Below are positions 1-8,845 of a DNA stretch of 64,000 nucleotides, piece after piece. The translations under genes and the position numbers were made by a program. Source of the DNA: Burkholderia sp. USMB20 (GTDB lineage: Bacteria > Pseudomonadota > Gammaproteobacteria > Burkholderiales > Burkholderiaceae); contig NZ_JTAN02000002.1 of assembly GCF_000949135.2 (NCBI RefSeq), forward strand, positions 124,001 to 188,000. Reading direction: 5' to 3'. How positions within the stretch are numbered: position 1 is the stretch's first letter; each line of letters opens with the position of its first letter. The notes beneath the pieces were generated by a model, which had not been told where the DNA came from, made no database searches, and saw only the letters and a list, made by a program, of their open reading frames with translations.

Positions 1-1
1 C

Positions 2-979
2 GCGGTGCTGCGCGACGCGATCGCCGGCTATCTGCGCGCGTCGCGCGGTGTGCGCTGCGACGCCGCGCAGGTGATCGTCACCGACGGCACGCAGGGCGCG
101 CTCGACCTGTGCGCCCGCGCGCTGGCCGACGCGGGCGATGTCGCATGGATCGAGAATCCCGGCTACCACGGTGCGCGCAATGCGTTTCTCGCGGCCGACC
201 TGCGCGTCGAGCCGATCGGCGTCGATGCGCAGGGGCTCGCGCCGCATCCGGACGACTGGCGCGCTCGTCCGCCCAAGCTCGTCTACATCACGCCGTCGCA
301 CCAATATCCGCTCGGCGCGGTGATGAGCCTCGAACGGCGGCTCGCGCTCGTCGCGCAGGCGCGCGCGGCCGGCGCATGGATCGTCGAGGACGACTACGAC
401 AGCGAGTTCCGCCACCACGGCACGCCGCACGCGGCCGTGCAGGGGCTCGCCGACGACGCGCCGGTGATCTACCTCGGTACCTTCAGCAAGGTGATGTTTC
501 CGGCGTTGCGGCTCGGCTTCATGGTCGTGCCGGCCGCGCTTGCGCAGCCGCTGCGCGACGCGGCGGGCGCGCTGATGCTGCAGGGCCGCGCCGTCGAGCA
601 GCGCGCGCTCGCGGATTTCATCGACGCCGGGCATTTCACGCGGCATCTGCGGCGCATGCGCCGCGTGTATGCCGAGCGGCGCGACGCGCTGCACGACGCG
701 CTGGCGCGGCGGCTGCATACGCGGCTGACGGTGTCGGGCGGCGCGGGCGGCATGCATCTGTCCGCACGGCTCGACGTGCCGGTGGCCGACACGGAACTGA
801 GCCGCGTCGCGCAGGCGCACGGGCTGATCCTGCGGCCGCTGTCGTCGTTCTGCCTGCCGGGCACCGCGGCGGGTTACAACGGGCTCGTGCTCGGCTACGG
901 TGGCGTGCCGGCCGAGCGGATGGACGGGCTCGCGCGGCGGATCGGCGAGATGATCGACCGCGTGCTGGCCGCGCGGTGA
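2..979 (+). CDS. MocR-type GntR/aminotransferase fusion regulator, 3' part
   Basis: The reading frame is open from the left edge, so the N-terminus, including the expected GntR winged-helix domain, lies outside the window. What remains is a fold-type I aminotransferase domain. The PLP-binding lysine is in the segment TFSKVMFPALRLGF (Lys codon 488-490), and the PLP-contact motifs ENPGYHG and EDDYDSEFR are present. In MocR/PdxR proteins this domain binds PLP as an effector and does not usually catalyse transamination. The regulated gene is probably to the left of the window. It could only be a plain aminotransferase if the unseen N-terminus lacks the DNA-binding domain. Confidence 0.85.
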   Translation, partial: AVLRDAIAGYLRASRGVRCDAAQVIVTDGTQGALDLCARALADAGDVAWIENPGYHGARNAFLAADLRVEPIGVDAQGLAPHPDDWRARPPKLVYITPSHQYPLGAVMSLERRLALVAQARAAGAWIVEDDYDSEFRHHGTPHAAVQGLADDAPVIYLGTFSKVMFPALRLGFMVVPAALAQPLRDAAGALMLQGRAVEQRALADFIDAGHFTRHLRRMRRVYAERRDALHDALARRLHTRLTVSGGAGGMHLSARLDVPVADTELSRVAQAHGLILRPLSSFCLPGTAAGYNGLVLGYGGVPAERMDGLARRIGEMIDRVLAAR

Positions 980-999
980 CGGTCGTTGTGCCGTGTCGT

Positions 1000-1176
1000 C
1001 GCTACGTTGCTACGTTGCTACGTTGTTACGTCGTTACGACGCTACGCCGTTATGCCGTTATGCCGTTACGCCGCTATGTCGCTAGGCCGTTACGCCGTTA
1101 CGCCGTTACGACGCTACGTCGCTACGTCGCTACGTCGCTACGTCGCTACGTCGCTACGTCGTCGCGTCGTCGCGTC
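1000..1176. repeat. Octanucleotide tandem repeat (CGYTACGN)n
   Basis: About twenty imperfect copies of an 8-bp unit, CGCTACGT or CGTTACGC, run head to tail between the MocR gene and the convergent aldo/keto reductase gene. The last copies (1123-1160) are nearly identical, the first ones diverged, and the array ends in two GTCGCGTC units. No gene is supported across it; open frames through it are low-complexity. Confidence 0.9.
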
Positions 1177-1209
1177 ACTGCATCGGTGTGCGACGGTCCG
1201 CTGCTCCGC

Positions 1210-2247
1210 CTACCCACACATCGGCGGATTGAGCCGTGCGAATGCGTCCTGCCGGCGATACGGGAAGTGCGGATACGGCGCTTCGATCGCACTCGCCGCA
1301 TCGAGTTTCGCGACCTGCGCATCGGTCAGCGACCAGCCGAGCGCACCGAGGTTCTGGCGCAACTGTTCCTCGTTGCGCGCGCCGATGATCACCGACGACA
1401 CGGTCGGGCGCTGCAGCAGCCAGTTCAGCGCGATCTGCGGCACGGTCCTGCCGGTTTCCTCGGCGATCGCGTCGAGTGCATCGACCACGTCGTACAGCCG
1501 TTCGTCGTCGACCGGCGGCCCGAAGCCGGCCGTATCGTGCAGGCGGCTGCGTTCGGGCAGCGGCGCGTGGCGGCGGATCTTGCCGGTGAGCCGGCCCCAG
1601 CCGAGCGGGCTCCACACCAGCGCGCCGAGGCCCTGGTCCGCGCCGAGCGGCATCAGGTCCCACTCGTAGTCGCGGCCGACGAGCGAATAGTAGACCTGGT
1701 TCGCGACGTAGCGCGACCAGCCGTGCCGGTCGGCAACCGCGAGCGATTTCATGATCTGCCAGCCCGCGAAATTCGACACGCCGATGTAGCGCAGCTTGCC
1801 CGCGCGCACCAGGTCGTCCAGCGTCGACATCACTTCCTCGACCGGCGTGGCCGCGTCGAACGCATGGAGCTGCAGCAGATCGATGTAGTCGGTATCGAGG
1901 CGGCGCAGCGCGTCGTCGACCGCGCGGATCAGCCGTGCGCGCGACGTGCCGGCGTCGTTCGGGCCATCGCCGGTCGGCAGGCCCGTCTTGGTCGAGATCA
2001 GCACCTGATCGCGCCGGCCGTGGATCGCGGCGCCGAGCACGCGCTCGGATGCGCCGTCCGAGTACACGTCGGCGGTGTCGAACAGGTTGACGCCGGCTTC
2101 GAGGCAGATGTCGACCAGGCGGCGCGCTTCATCGACGTCCGTGTTGCCCCAGGCGCCGAACAACGGGCCGGTGCCGCCGAACGTGCCTGCGCCGAAGCTC
2201 AGCGCGGGAACCTTGAGGCCGGAGCGGCCGAGCGTGCGGTATTCCAT
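1210..2247 (-). CDS. Aldo/keto reductase
   Basis: A 345-residue NAD(P)H-dependent oxidoreductase of the aldo/keto reductase superfamily (TIM barrel, cytoplasmic). The start MEYRTLGRSGLKVPALSFG is typical of the family and is preceded by GAGAGGA; an upstream in-frame start would add 16 unconvincing residues. The catalytic tetrad is visible as Asp and Tyr in DTADVYSDG, Lys in LISTKTG and His in LLQLHAFD. The length and the YIGVSNF segment fit the voltage-gated K-channel beta-subunit/YajO-like branch. It is divergent from a LysR gene, which probably controls it. The physiological substrate cannot be told. Confidence 0.9.
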   Translation of the reverse strand: MEYRTLGRSGLKVPALSFGAGTFGGTGPLFGAWGNTDVDEARRLVDICLEAGVNLFDTADVYSDGASERVLGAAIHGRRDQVLISTKTGLPTGDGPNDAGTSRARLIRAVDDALRRLDTDYIDLLQLHAFDAATPVEEVMSTLDDLVRAGKLRYIGVSNFAGWQIMKSLAVADRHGWSRYVANQVYYSLVGRDYEWDLMPLGADQGLGALVWSPLGWGRLTGKIRRHAPLPERSRLHDTAGFGPPVDDERLYDVVDALDAIAEETGRTVPQIALNWLLQRPTVSSVIIGARNEEQLRQNLGALGWSLTDAQVAKLDAASAIEAPYPHFPYRRQDAFARLNPPMCG

Positions 2248-2375
2248 GGCGGGTGTCCTCTCGTCGTCGAGGCCGGCGCGAGCGGGCGTCGGCAAGGTGA
2301 GCGTTCACTCTAGCGCTTGCGGTTCATCCGGATAATTGGGCAGACTTCGAAAATATCCTTCGGAGGAAGCGAAGA

Positions 2376-3275
2376 ATGCTGCTCGATAACCTCGCGCTGT
2401 TCCTGCGCATCGTGGAGAAGGGCGGGCTGGCCGCGGCCGGCCGCGAGGTCGGCCTGTCGCCGGCCACGGTTTCCGAGCGGCTGACGGCGCTCGAGCGCCA
2501 CTACGGCGCGACGCTGCTCACGCGCACGACCCGCGCGATCAGCCTGACCGACGAGGGCCGCACGCTGGTCGCGGGCGCGCGGCGCCTGCTCGCCGAGGCC
2601 GACGAACTCGAAAGCCGCGTGCGGCTCGGCGCGCAGACGCTGTCGGGGCCCGTGCGGCTGAGCGCGCCGGCCGATCTCGGGCAGGCGCGCGTCGTGCCGG
2701 TGGTCGACGCGTTCCTGGCCGAACACCCGGGCGTCACGGTCGACCTGCATCTCGGCGACGGCTACGTCGATCTCGTCGGGCAGGGGCTCGACTTCGCGAT
2801 CCGTCGCGGCCAGCTCGCGGACAGCGCGCTGCGCAGCCGCTCGCTCGGCCGCTCGCTCGGCCGCTCGCGCCGCGTGGTGTGCGCCGCGCCTGCGTATCTC
2901 GCCGCCCACGGCACGCCGCGGCATCCGGCCGAGCTTGCCGCGCACGACTGCATCGTGATGCGCTTCGGCCAGGAGCTGTATGCCGAGTGGCCGTTCCGTA
3001 TCGACGACGAACCGAAGCGCGTGACGGTGCGCGGCCGGCGCGTCGCCAACGACGGCGCGCTCGTGCGCGCGTGGTGCGTCGCGGGGCACGGGATCGCGCT
3101 GAAGTCGCTGCTCGACGTCGACCAGGATCTGGCGTCCGGCGCGCTGGTCGAGATCCTTCGCGAGTTCTCGCCGGGCGAAGTCGACCTGCAGATCGTCTAT
3201 CCGGGCGGCGCGGTGCAGCCGCGGCGCGTGCGGGCGCTGATCGAACGGCTGGCGCAGGCGTTGGTTGTGGGGTGA
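2376..3275 (+). CDS. LysR-family transcriptional regulator
   Basis: 299 residues: an N-terminal winged helix-turn-helix (about 1-60, GREVGLSPATVSERLTALE) and a periplasmic-binding-like effector domain (about 90-290). The start is supported by GGAGG at 2363. The gene is divergent from the aldo/keto reductase with 128 bp between the starts, the classical arrangement for a LysR regulator controlling its neighbour. The effector domain carries a local duplication, RSLGRSLGRSR, encoded by a short repeat near 2840-2870. Confidence 0.9.
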   Translation: MLLDNLALFLRIVEKGGLAAAGREVGLSPATVSERLTALERHYGATLLTRTTRAISLTDEGRTLVAGARRLLAEADELESRVRLGAQTLSGPVRLSAPADLGQARVVPVVDAFLAEHPGVTVDLHLGDGYVDLVGQGLDFAIRRGQLADSALRSRSLGRSLGRSRRVVCAAPAYLAAHGTPRHPAELAAHDCIVMRFGQELYAEWPFRIDDEPKRVTVRGRRVANDGALVRAWCVAGHGIALKSLLDVDQDLASGALVEILREFSPGEVDLQIVYPGGAVQPRRVRALIERLAQALVVG

Positions 3276-3462
3276 GCGCAACCGGATCGCGCCGCGGCCG
3301 ATGCGTTTGCGCGTCAGCGTCCGACGCGATGATGCCCAATGTGGTGCATCAGCGGAACGGGGCCGCTTCCCGCACGCCAGTGAACGCAAAATCGCCCGCG
3401 AAGCGGGTTGTCCACGTTTCGTCATTTAGCTAATATTCAAAACGTCAAGCGAGACCGGAACC

Positions 3463-3762
3463 ATGGACGACGTCACCCGCATCAGCGCACTGGCCAACGA
3501 AAGCCGTCTGGCCGTGATGCGCTGGCTCAAGCAGCCGCGCAAGCATTTCCCGCCGCAGCCGCACGGCGACTTCGACGAGCTCGGCGTGTGCTGCACGTAC
3601 ATTACCGAGAAGCTCGGCATCGCGCCGGCGACGACCACGCGCCACATGCGGATCCTCGCGGATGCCGGGCTCGTGCGGGCGACGCGCGTCGGCAAGTTCA
3701 CGTACTACAAGCGGATCGACGATGCGCTGCATCGGTTGGGCCGCGACCTCCTGCAACTCTGA
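3463..3762 (+). CDS. ArsR-like winged-helix regulator
   Basis: 99 residues with one winged helix-turn-helix domain: LANESRLAVMRWLKQP at the N-terminus, recognition-helix region APATTTRHMRILADAGLVRA, and wing RVGKFTYYKR. This is the ArsR/SmtB layout. A Cys pair (GVCCTYI) lies before the recognition helix, but nothing shows that it binds metal. The next gene starts 20 bp downstream on the same strand, so the two are probably co-transcribed and the regulator may act on its own operon. Confidence 0.8.
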   Translation: MDDVTRISALANESRLAVMRWLKQPRKHFPPQPHGDFDELGVCCTYITEKLGIAPATTTRHMRILADAGLVRATRVGKFTYYKRIDDALHRLGRDLLQL

Positions 3763-3782
3763 TCTTCACAGAGGCAATCGAC

Positions 3783-5135
3783 ATGGATGAACTCGCCCTG
3801 CTGGCCGATGCCGACCGGCGCGCGCAAGCGTATCTCGCCGCGACCGACGAACGGCGCGCCTATCCCGAAGGGGCGGCGCTCGCGGGTCTTGCGGCCTTCG
3901 ACGAGCCGCTGCCCGATGCGGGGCGCCCGGCCGACGACGTGCTGCGCCTGCTCGACGACAAGGGCACGCCCGCGACCGTCGCATCGAACGGCCCGAACTA
4001 CTTCGGCTTCGTGATCGGCGCGACGCTGCCGGCCGCAGCCGCCGCCGAGCGGCTGATGCTCGCGTGGGACCAGTGCGCGTCGTCGTTCGCGAATTCGCCG
4101 GTGGCCGCGACGATCGAGCGGCAGGCCGCGCGCTGGGTCGTCGACGTGCTCGGGCTGCCGGAAGGCAGCGCGGTCGGCTTCGGCACGAGCGCGACGGCCT
4201 GCACGCTGGTCGCGCTGGTGGCCGCGCGGCGGGCGCTGCTCGCGCGCAAGGGCTGGGACGTCGACGCGGACGGCCTGATCGGCGCACCCGAGGTGAAGGT
4301 CGTGCTCTCCGAGCTCGCGCACATCACGGTGAAGAAGGCGCTGCGCGTGCTCGGCTTCGGGATGAAGCGCCTGATCGTCGCGCCGGTCGACGCGCACGGC
4401 CGCATCGACCCCGCGCAATTGCCGCCGCTCGACGACATGACGATCCTCTGCGTGCAGGCCGGCGAAGTGAACACCGGCGAATTCGATCCGTTCGCGGCGC
4501 TGATTCCGCGCGCGAAGGCCGCCGGCGCGTGGGTGCACGTGGACGGCGCGTTCGGGCTGTGGGCGCGCGCGTCGTCGAAGCGCGCGCTGACCGACGGCAT
4601 CGACGGCGCGGACAGCTGGACCACCGACGGCCACAAGTGGCTCAACACGCCGTACGACGGCGCGATGGTGATCTGCCGCGACGCGGCCGCGCTCGCGACC
4701 GCGATGAACAGCGATGCCGTCTACCTGAGCGGCGCGCAGGATGCGCAGAAGAACCTGAACCTCGAATTCTCGCGGCGTGCGCGCGGCATTCCGGTGTGGG
4801 CCGCGCTGCGTGCGCTCGGCCGCGCCGGCGTGGCGACGATGGTCGAGCGGCATTGCGCACAGGCCCAGCGCGTCGCGGACGGCCTGCGCGCGGCGGGCTA
4901 CGACGTGCTGAACCGTGTCGTGCTGAACCAGGTGCTCGTGCGCGCCGGCACCGACGACGAGACGATCGCGATCCTTCAGGCCGCGCAGGACTCGGGCGAC
5001 GTATGGTTCGGCCAGACCGTATGGCAGGGGCGGCCGGCGTTCCGGATCAGCGTGTCGTCGTGGCGCACGGAGGACGAGCACGTCGACCGTCTCGTCGCAT
5101 TGCTGACGACGCTGCGCGGCGTGCACGTCGGTTGA
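3783..5135 (+). CDS. PLP-dependent decarboxylase-family protein
   Basis: 450 residues of the group II (glutamate/aromatic amino acid) decarboxylase family, fold type I. The Schiff-base lysine is Lys285 in TTDGHKWLN, and the PLP Asp-Ala-like region WVHVDGAFGLWAR precedes it. The ATG at 3783 is chosen; the open frame continues upstream through the ArsR gene in another frame and is not credible. Homologues are often named aspartate aminotransferase family or pyridoxal-dependent decarboxylase. The substrate is unknown. It sits directly behind an ArsR-type regulator as a two-gene unit. Confidence 0.85.
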   Translation: MDELALLADADRRAQAYLAATDERRAYPEGAALAGLAAFDEPLPDAGRPADDVLRLLDDKGTPATVASNGPNYFGFVIGATLPAAAAAERLMLAWDQCASSFANSPVAATIERQAARWVVDVLGLPEGSAVGFGTSATACTLVALVAARRALLARKGWDVDADGLIGAPEVKVVLSELAHITVKKALRVLGFGMKRLIVAPVDAHGRIDPAQLPPLDDMTILCVQAGEVNTGEFDPFAALIPRAKAAGAWVHVDGAFGLWARASSKRALTDGIDGADSWTTDGHKWLNTPYDGAMVICRDAAALATAMNSDAVYLSGAQDAQKNLNLEFSRRARGIPVWAALRALGRAGVATMVERHCAQAQRVADGLRAAGYDVLNRVVLNQVLVRAGTDDETIAILQAAQDSGDVWFGQTVWQGRPAFRISVSSWRTEDEHVDRLVALLTTLRGVHVG

Positions 5136-5136
5136 G

Positions 5137-5175
5137 CGGCGGCGGCGAATGCGTCGCGCGCGTGCCGCCGCCGCC
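5137..5175. terminator. Strong GC hairpin after the decarboxylase gene
   Basis: GGCGGCGGC at 5138-5146 can pair with GCCGCCGCC at 5164-5172 just behind the stop codon. There is no T-run, so a true intrinsic terminator is uncertain; a 3'-end stabilising stem is equally possible. Confidence 0.35.
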
Positions 5176-5298
5176 GGCTATCCGTATCTGGAGATGTGCG
5201 GCTCGTCTGCGTGAAAATGTCGGACAATAGTGCGGCATGCGCGCCGTGCCCGCCCGGGCGGCGCGCCCAACCGCAGCATTCACGCCGACGAGATCCCC

Positions 5299-5766
5299 AT
5301 GTCCACGACACCTCCCCGGGAGCTGCTGAAAGCCGCCGACATCGCGAAGATGGAACCGACGCGCGCGGTGCATTCGCTCAATCCCAATGCCGTTCGCCTC
5401 AAACGACAGCTCAGCGACCTGACCGGCCTCACGCAGATCGGCGCGCACCTGCTCACGCTGATGCCCGGGCACGAATCGGCCGAGTATCACCGCCACCTGT
5501 ACGAGGAAGAATGCGTGTACGTGCTGTCCGGCACCGGCTCGGTCACGATCGGCGAACGCACGTGCGAAATCGGGCCGGGCGATTTCCTCGGTTTTCCGCG
5601 CGGCGGCGACGCACACACGTTGCAGAACACCGGCGAGGTGCCGCTGGAACTGTTCATCCTCGGCCAGCGCCTCGAACACGACGTCTGCGAATACCCGAGA
5701 ATCGGCAAGCGGCTTTACATCGCCGGCGAGCTCGAGGATTTTGTCGACCTGCCGAAACGGCCGTAG
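5299..5766 (+). CDS. Cupin-domain protein
   Basis: 155 residues with a single cupin barrel. The first cupin motif is seen as EYHRHLYEEECVYVLSG and the second as GPGDFLGFPRGGDAHTLQN, giving the usual His/His/Glu/His metal site. The ATG at 5299 (STTPPRELL) is preferred to a start 23 residues earlier that has no homology-like sequence. Such small cupins bind sugars, aromatic acids or act as isomerases; the role here is unknown. An SDR gene follows on the same strand 69 bp downstream. Confidence 0.85.
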   Translation: MSTTPPRELLKAADIAKMEPTRAVHSLNPNAVRLKRQLSDLTGLTQIGAHLLTLMPGHESAEYHRHLYEEECVYVLSGTGSVTIGERTCEIGPGDFLGFPRGGDAHTLQNTGEVPLELFILGQRLEHDVCEYPRIGKRLYIAGELEDFVDLPKRP

Positions 5767-5835
5767 ACGGCACGCATCCGCATCGGCCGTCGTCATGCTT
5801 ATGATGCGGGAACGCCACTGACAGGATTCCACGCC

Positions 5836-6657
5836 ATGGACGCGCCGCATCCGCCGATGAATGCCCCGATTTCCGAAACGGAACCTGAAACCGAAACCGT
5901 CGCCGAGCCCCGCGCGTCGCGCGTGCATCGGCCTGTCGCGCTCGTCACCGGATCGACGTCGGGAATCGGCGCGGCCATCGCGCGACGCCTGGCGGCCGAC
6001 GGCTACGCGGTGATCCTCCATTCGCGCAGTTCCGCCGACACCGGTTGCGCGATGGCGCGCGAACTCGGCGCGACCTACGTGCAGGCCGATCTCGCCGACG
6101 ACGCGGAACGCGTGCGGTTGATTCGCGACGCGCTGGCGGTGCATGGCCGCCTCGACGTGCTGGTCAACAATGCGGGCGTCAGCCGCGTGATTCCGCACGA
6201 CGATCTCGCCGCCGCGACGCCCGACGTGTGGCGCGAGATGCACGAGATCAACGTGATCGCGCCGTTCCGGCTCGTCGCCGAAGCGCAGCCCGCGCTGCTC
6301 GAAGCGGCGTCGGGCGGGCGTGCCGGGTGCGTCGTCAACGTCAGCTCGCACGCCGGCGTACGGCCGAAGGGGGCGTCGATTCCCTATGCGGCGGCGAAGG
6401 CCGCGCTCAATCACACGACGCGCTTGCTGGCGCGTACGCTCGCGCCGGCGATTCGCGTCAATGCGGTGGCGCCGGGGCTCGTCGATACGCCGCTGACCGC
6501 GGACTGGACCGACGCGCAGCAGCTCTGGCGCGAGCGCGCGCCGATGCGCCGTGCGGCGACGCCGGACGACGTCGCGCAGACGGTTGCGATGCTCGTTGCG
6601 TCCGATTATGTGACGGGCGAGATCGTGATGCTCGACGGGGGAATGAACCTGACGTGA
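5836..6657 (+). CDS. SDR-family oxidoreductase
   Basis: 273 residues of the classical short-chain dehydrogenase/reductase family. The Rossmann motif TGSTSGIG starts near residue 38, NNAG follows, and the catalytic Tyr-x3-Lys is YAAAK. The C-terminus ends EIVMLDGGMNLT, as in FabG-like 3-ketoacyl reductases. The first 30 residues are an unusual Glu/Thr/Pro-rich tail; an internal start at MNAP would shorten it only slightly. It is convergent with surE, 19 bp away. Confidence 0.9.
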   Translation: MDAPHPPMNAPISETEPETETVAEPRASRVHRPVALVTGSTSGIGAAIARRLAADGYAVILHSRSSADTGCAMARELGATYVQADLADDAERVRLIRDALAVHGRLDVLVNNAGVSRVIPHDDLAAATPDVWREMHEINVIAPFRLVAEAQPALLEAASGGRAGCVVNVSSHAGVRPKGASIPYAAAKAALNHTTRLLARTLAPAIRVNAVAPGLVDTPLTADWTDAQQLWRERAPMRRAATPDDVAQTVAMLVASDYVTGEIVMLDGGMNLT

Positions 6658-6676
6658 CCGGTAACCGTTCTCGAGG

Positions 6677-7456
6677 TCAGCCGAGGTTCGACCGCAGCCG
6701 CGCGAGCGCCTGGTCGTGCGTGCGTTCGAACTTCAGCGGCGTGACCGCGATATAGCCTTCGCCGAGCGCGACCGTTTCCGAGCCCGCATCGTCGTCGCGC
6801 GGTGCGCGCGCCAGTTTCAGCCAGTGGTATTCGATGTCGCGCGGATCGCGCCCCGACACGATGTCGACGCCTTGCAGCGTGCCGGCGCCCTGGTTCGTCA
6901 CCTTCAGGCCGCGCACGTCGTCGGCCGGCCGCGCCGGGAAATTCACGTTGAGGCACGCGTCGCTGTCCCAGCCGGCCGCGACGAGCCGGCGAATCACGTC
7001 CGGCGCGTGCGTGAGCGCCGTATTCCACGGCACCGCGTTGCGGTCGACGAACGCCTGGCTCAGCGCGATCGCCGGCACGCCGACCAGCATGCTCGTCATC
7101 GCGGCGCCGACCGTGCCGGAGAACACCGTTTCGGTGCCGAGGTTCGCGCCGCGATTGACGCCGGACAGCACGAAGTCGGGCCGCGCGTCCTTCATCAGGT
7201 GGCTGACCGCGATCGCGACGCAATCGCCCGGCGTGCCGCGCACCGCAAAACGGCGCTCGCCCTTGCGATGCACGCGCAGCGGTTCGTGCAGGCTCAGCGA
7301 ATGCGACGTGCCGCTCTGGTCCTCGGCCGGCGCGACGATCCAGACTTCGCGCGCCAGTTGCGTGGCGACCTGTTCGAGCACTTCAAGGCCGGGGGCGTCG
7401 AATCCATCGTCGTTGGTGAGCAGGACGCGGTCGAACAGCGGGCGGGTTTCTTGCAT
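6677..7456 (-). CDS. surE: 5'/3'-nucleotidase SurE
   Basis: 259 residues of the SurE family, metal-dependent nucleoside 5'/3'-monophosphatases. The metal-binding Asp pair is in VLLTNDDGFDAPGL near the N-terminus, and SGVNRGANLG carries the conserved Asn. The start at 7456 gives the expected N-terminus; 48 residues further upstream in the open frame are low-complexity. The usual pcm/nlpD/rpoS neighbours are absent, so this is probably a second, accessory copy. Confidence 0.9.
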   Translation of the reverse strand: MQETRPLFDRVLLTNDDGFDAPGLEVLEQVATQLAREVWIVAPAEDQSGTSHSLSLHEPLRVHRKGERRFAVRGTPGDCVAIAVSHLMKDARPDFVLSGVNRGANLGTETVFSGTVGAAMTSMLVGVPAIALSQAFVDRNAVPWNTALTHAPDVIRRLVAAGWDSDACLNVNFPARPADDVRGLKVTNQGAGTLQGVDIVSGRDPRDIEYHWLKLARAPRDDDAGSETVALGEGYIAVTPLKFERTHDQALARLRSNLG

Positions 7457-7567
7457 CGGGACGATCCTCGCAGGTAGGCAATGAGAGGGGAAAGGCATCG
7501 CAGGTACACCCGCAAGGCTAGCATCCCGTCGCGGCGCATGTTGTGTCGTGTCATGCCGCATCTCATT

Positions 7568-7712
7568 GCACCTCACCTTAGCGCACCTCACCTCAGCCAC
7601 CTCAGCGCACCTCAGCGCACCTCAGCGCACCTCAGCGCACCGCACCGCACCGCACCGCACCGCGCCGCGCCGCGCCGCGCCGCGCCCGGCGCCCGGCGCC
7701 CGGCGCCCGGCG
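7568..7712. repeat. Stepwise low-complexity tandem repeats
   Basis: Between surE and azlD the sequence passes through several tandem arrays in a row: four copies of the 10-mer CACCTCAGCG (about 7600-7640), then the 5-mer CACCG, then the 5-mer CGCCG, then three copies of a 7-mer GCGCCCG. Each unit looks like a point-mutated or shortened form of the one before. No gene is supported here. Confidence 0.8.
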
Positions 7713-7813
7713 CGCTGCGCGTGGATACGCGGATACGAAAACAGGCGCATGGCGCGCCCGTTTTTCCGGTTCGATGTGCCGCCCGGGCGGCGGGTGGGAC
7801 CCGCGAGATCCGA

Positions 7814-8116
7814 TTACCCGAGCAGATGCCGCAGCAGGCCGGCCGACGCGACGCCGACGATCACGGTCGGCAGGATCGACAGGCGCGTCGCCGCGATCAG
7901 CGTGACGGCGAGCGCGAGCAGGTCGGCCGGGCGCGTCGACACGAAGGCCGGCGCGATCACCGAGATCAGCACGCAGCCGGGCACGTTCTCCATCACCGAC
8001 GCCATCCGCGGGCTCAGCGTGCGGTTGCGCAGCAGCACGTAGCCGAGCGCGCGCGACAGGTAGGTCGTCGACGCCATCAGCACGATGGTCGCCACCGTCG
8101 CGAAATCAGGCAGCAT
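7814..8116 (-). CDS. azlD: AzlD-type branched-chain amino acid exporter subunit
   Basis: 100 residues, four hydrophobic segments, matching the small AzlD subunit that works with AzlC in export of branched-chain amino acids and analogues. It follows azlC on the minus strand and overlaps its end by 11 bp (8106-8116), which suggests coupled translation. Typical family features seen are the N-terminal membrane helix with TYLSRALGYVLL and the Pro-containing ENVPGCVLISV segment. Confidence 0.85.
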   Translation of the reverse strand: MLPDFATVATIVLMASTTYLSRALGYVLLRNRTLSPRMASVMENVPGCVLISVIAPAFVSTRPADLLALAVTLIAATRLSILPTVIVGVASAGLLRHLLG

Positions 8117-8843
8117 CGCGCGGCTCCCACAGCAGCGCGGCGATCAGACCCGCGCATGCGCCGGCCGCGACGTACCACGCGCCGGGCACGGCGAGGTGCG
8201 TGGCGGCCGCGACGACGAGGCTCACGAACCACGGACGGCTCGCGCGCATGCCTTTCCACATGCCGCGCAGCAGCACCAGAAACACGGCGGTGAACGCCAT
8301 GTCGAAGCCGTATTGCTCGACGTCGCCGATCGTCGGGCCGAGTGCCGCGCCGAGCGTCGTCATCGAGATCCACGTCAGGTAGAGCCCGGAACACACGCCC
8401 GCGTAATAGGGGACGCTGATGTGCGTGGCCGAGCGCGAGCGTGCGTCGGCAAGCGACATCGCCCAGCTTTCGTCGCACATGAAGAACAGCGCGGCGAACG
8501 CGCGGCGGCGCGGCAGGCGCCGGATGTACGGCGCGAACGCCGCCCCCATCAGGATGTGGCGCGAATTCACGAGGAACGACATCGCGACGATCAGCGCGAT
8601 GTGCGGCGGCGACGTCCACAGATGGATCGCCGCGAATTCCGAGCCGCCGCCGAAGTTCAGGCCCGTCATCATCGGCACCTCGAACAGGCTCAGCCCTTTT
8701 TGCGCGGCCTGCGCGCCGAGCACCAGCGCGAACGGCACGAAACCCAGCATGACGGGCAGCGCCGCGCGCAAGCCGCGACCCATCTCGGCGACATAGGCGG
8801 GCTTGTCGCGAAGCCCGGTCGACGTTGAAACGCTACTGCTCAT
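8106..8843 (-). CDS. azlC: AzlC-type branched-chain amino acid exporter subunit
   Basis: 245 residues, the large inner-membrane subunit of the AzlCD exporter. The family signature region FGGGSEFAAIHLW is present, followed by NSRHILMGAAF and FFMCDESWAM. The start at 8843 is fixed by GGAGGAG seven bases from the ATG; an upstream in-frame start would add 29 polar residues. The divergent Lrp-type gene mirrors azlB-azlCD in Bacillus subtilis, where the Lrp-like AzlB represses azlCD. Confidence 0.9.
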   Translation of the reverse strand: MSSSVSTSTGLRDKPAYVAEMGRGLRAALPVMLGFVPFALVLGAQAAQKGLSLFEVPMMTGLNFGGGSEFAAIHLWTSPPHIALIVAMSFLVNSRHILMGAAFAPYIRRLPRRRAFAALFFMCDESWAMSLADARSRSATHISVPYYAGVCSGLYLTWISMTTLGAALGPTIGDVEQYGFDMAFTAVFLVLLRGMWKGMRASRPWFVSLVVAAATHLAVPGAWYVAAGACAGLIAALLWEPRDAA

Positions 8844-8845
8844 TA

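Noticed and set aside
1000-1176. CRISPR-like array
   Set aside because: Units are 8 bp and head to tail without spacers; no cas gene is present.
109-2313. Open frame of 734 codons through the octamer repeat
   Set aside because: It crosses the MocR gene in another frame, the tandem repeat and the antisense of the aldo/keto reductase gene; no domain is visible.
7481-8293. Long plus-strand frames over surE/azl gap
   Set aside because: They consist of the low-complexity repeats followed by antisense azlD and azlC.
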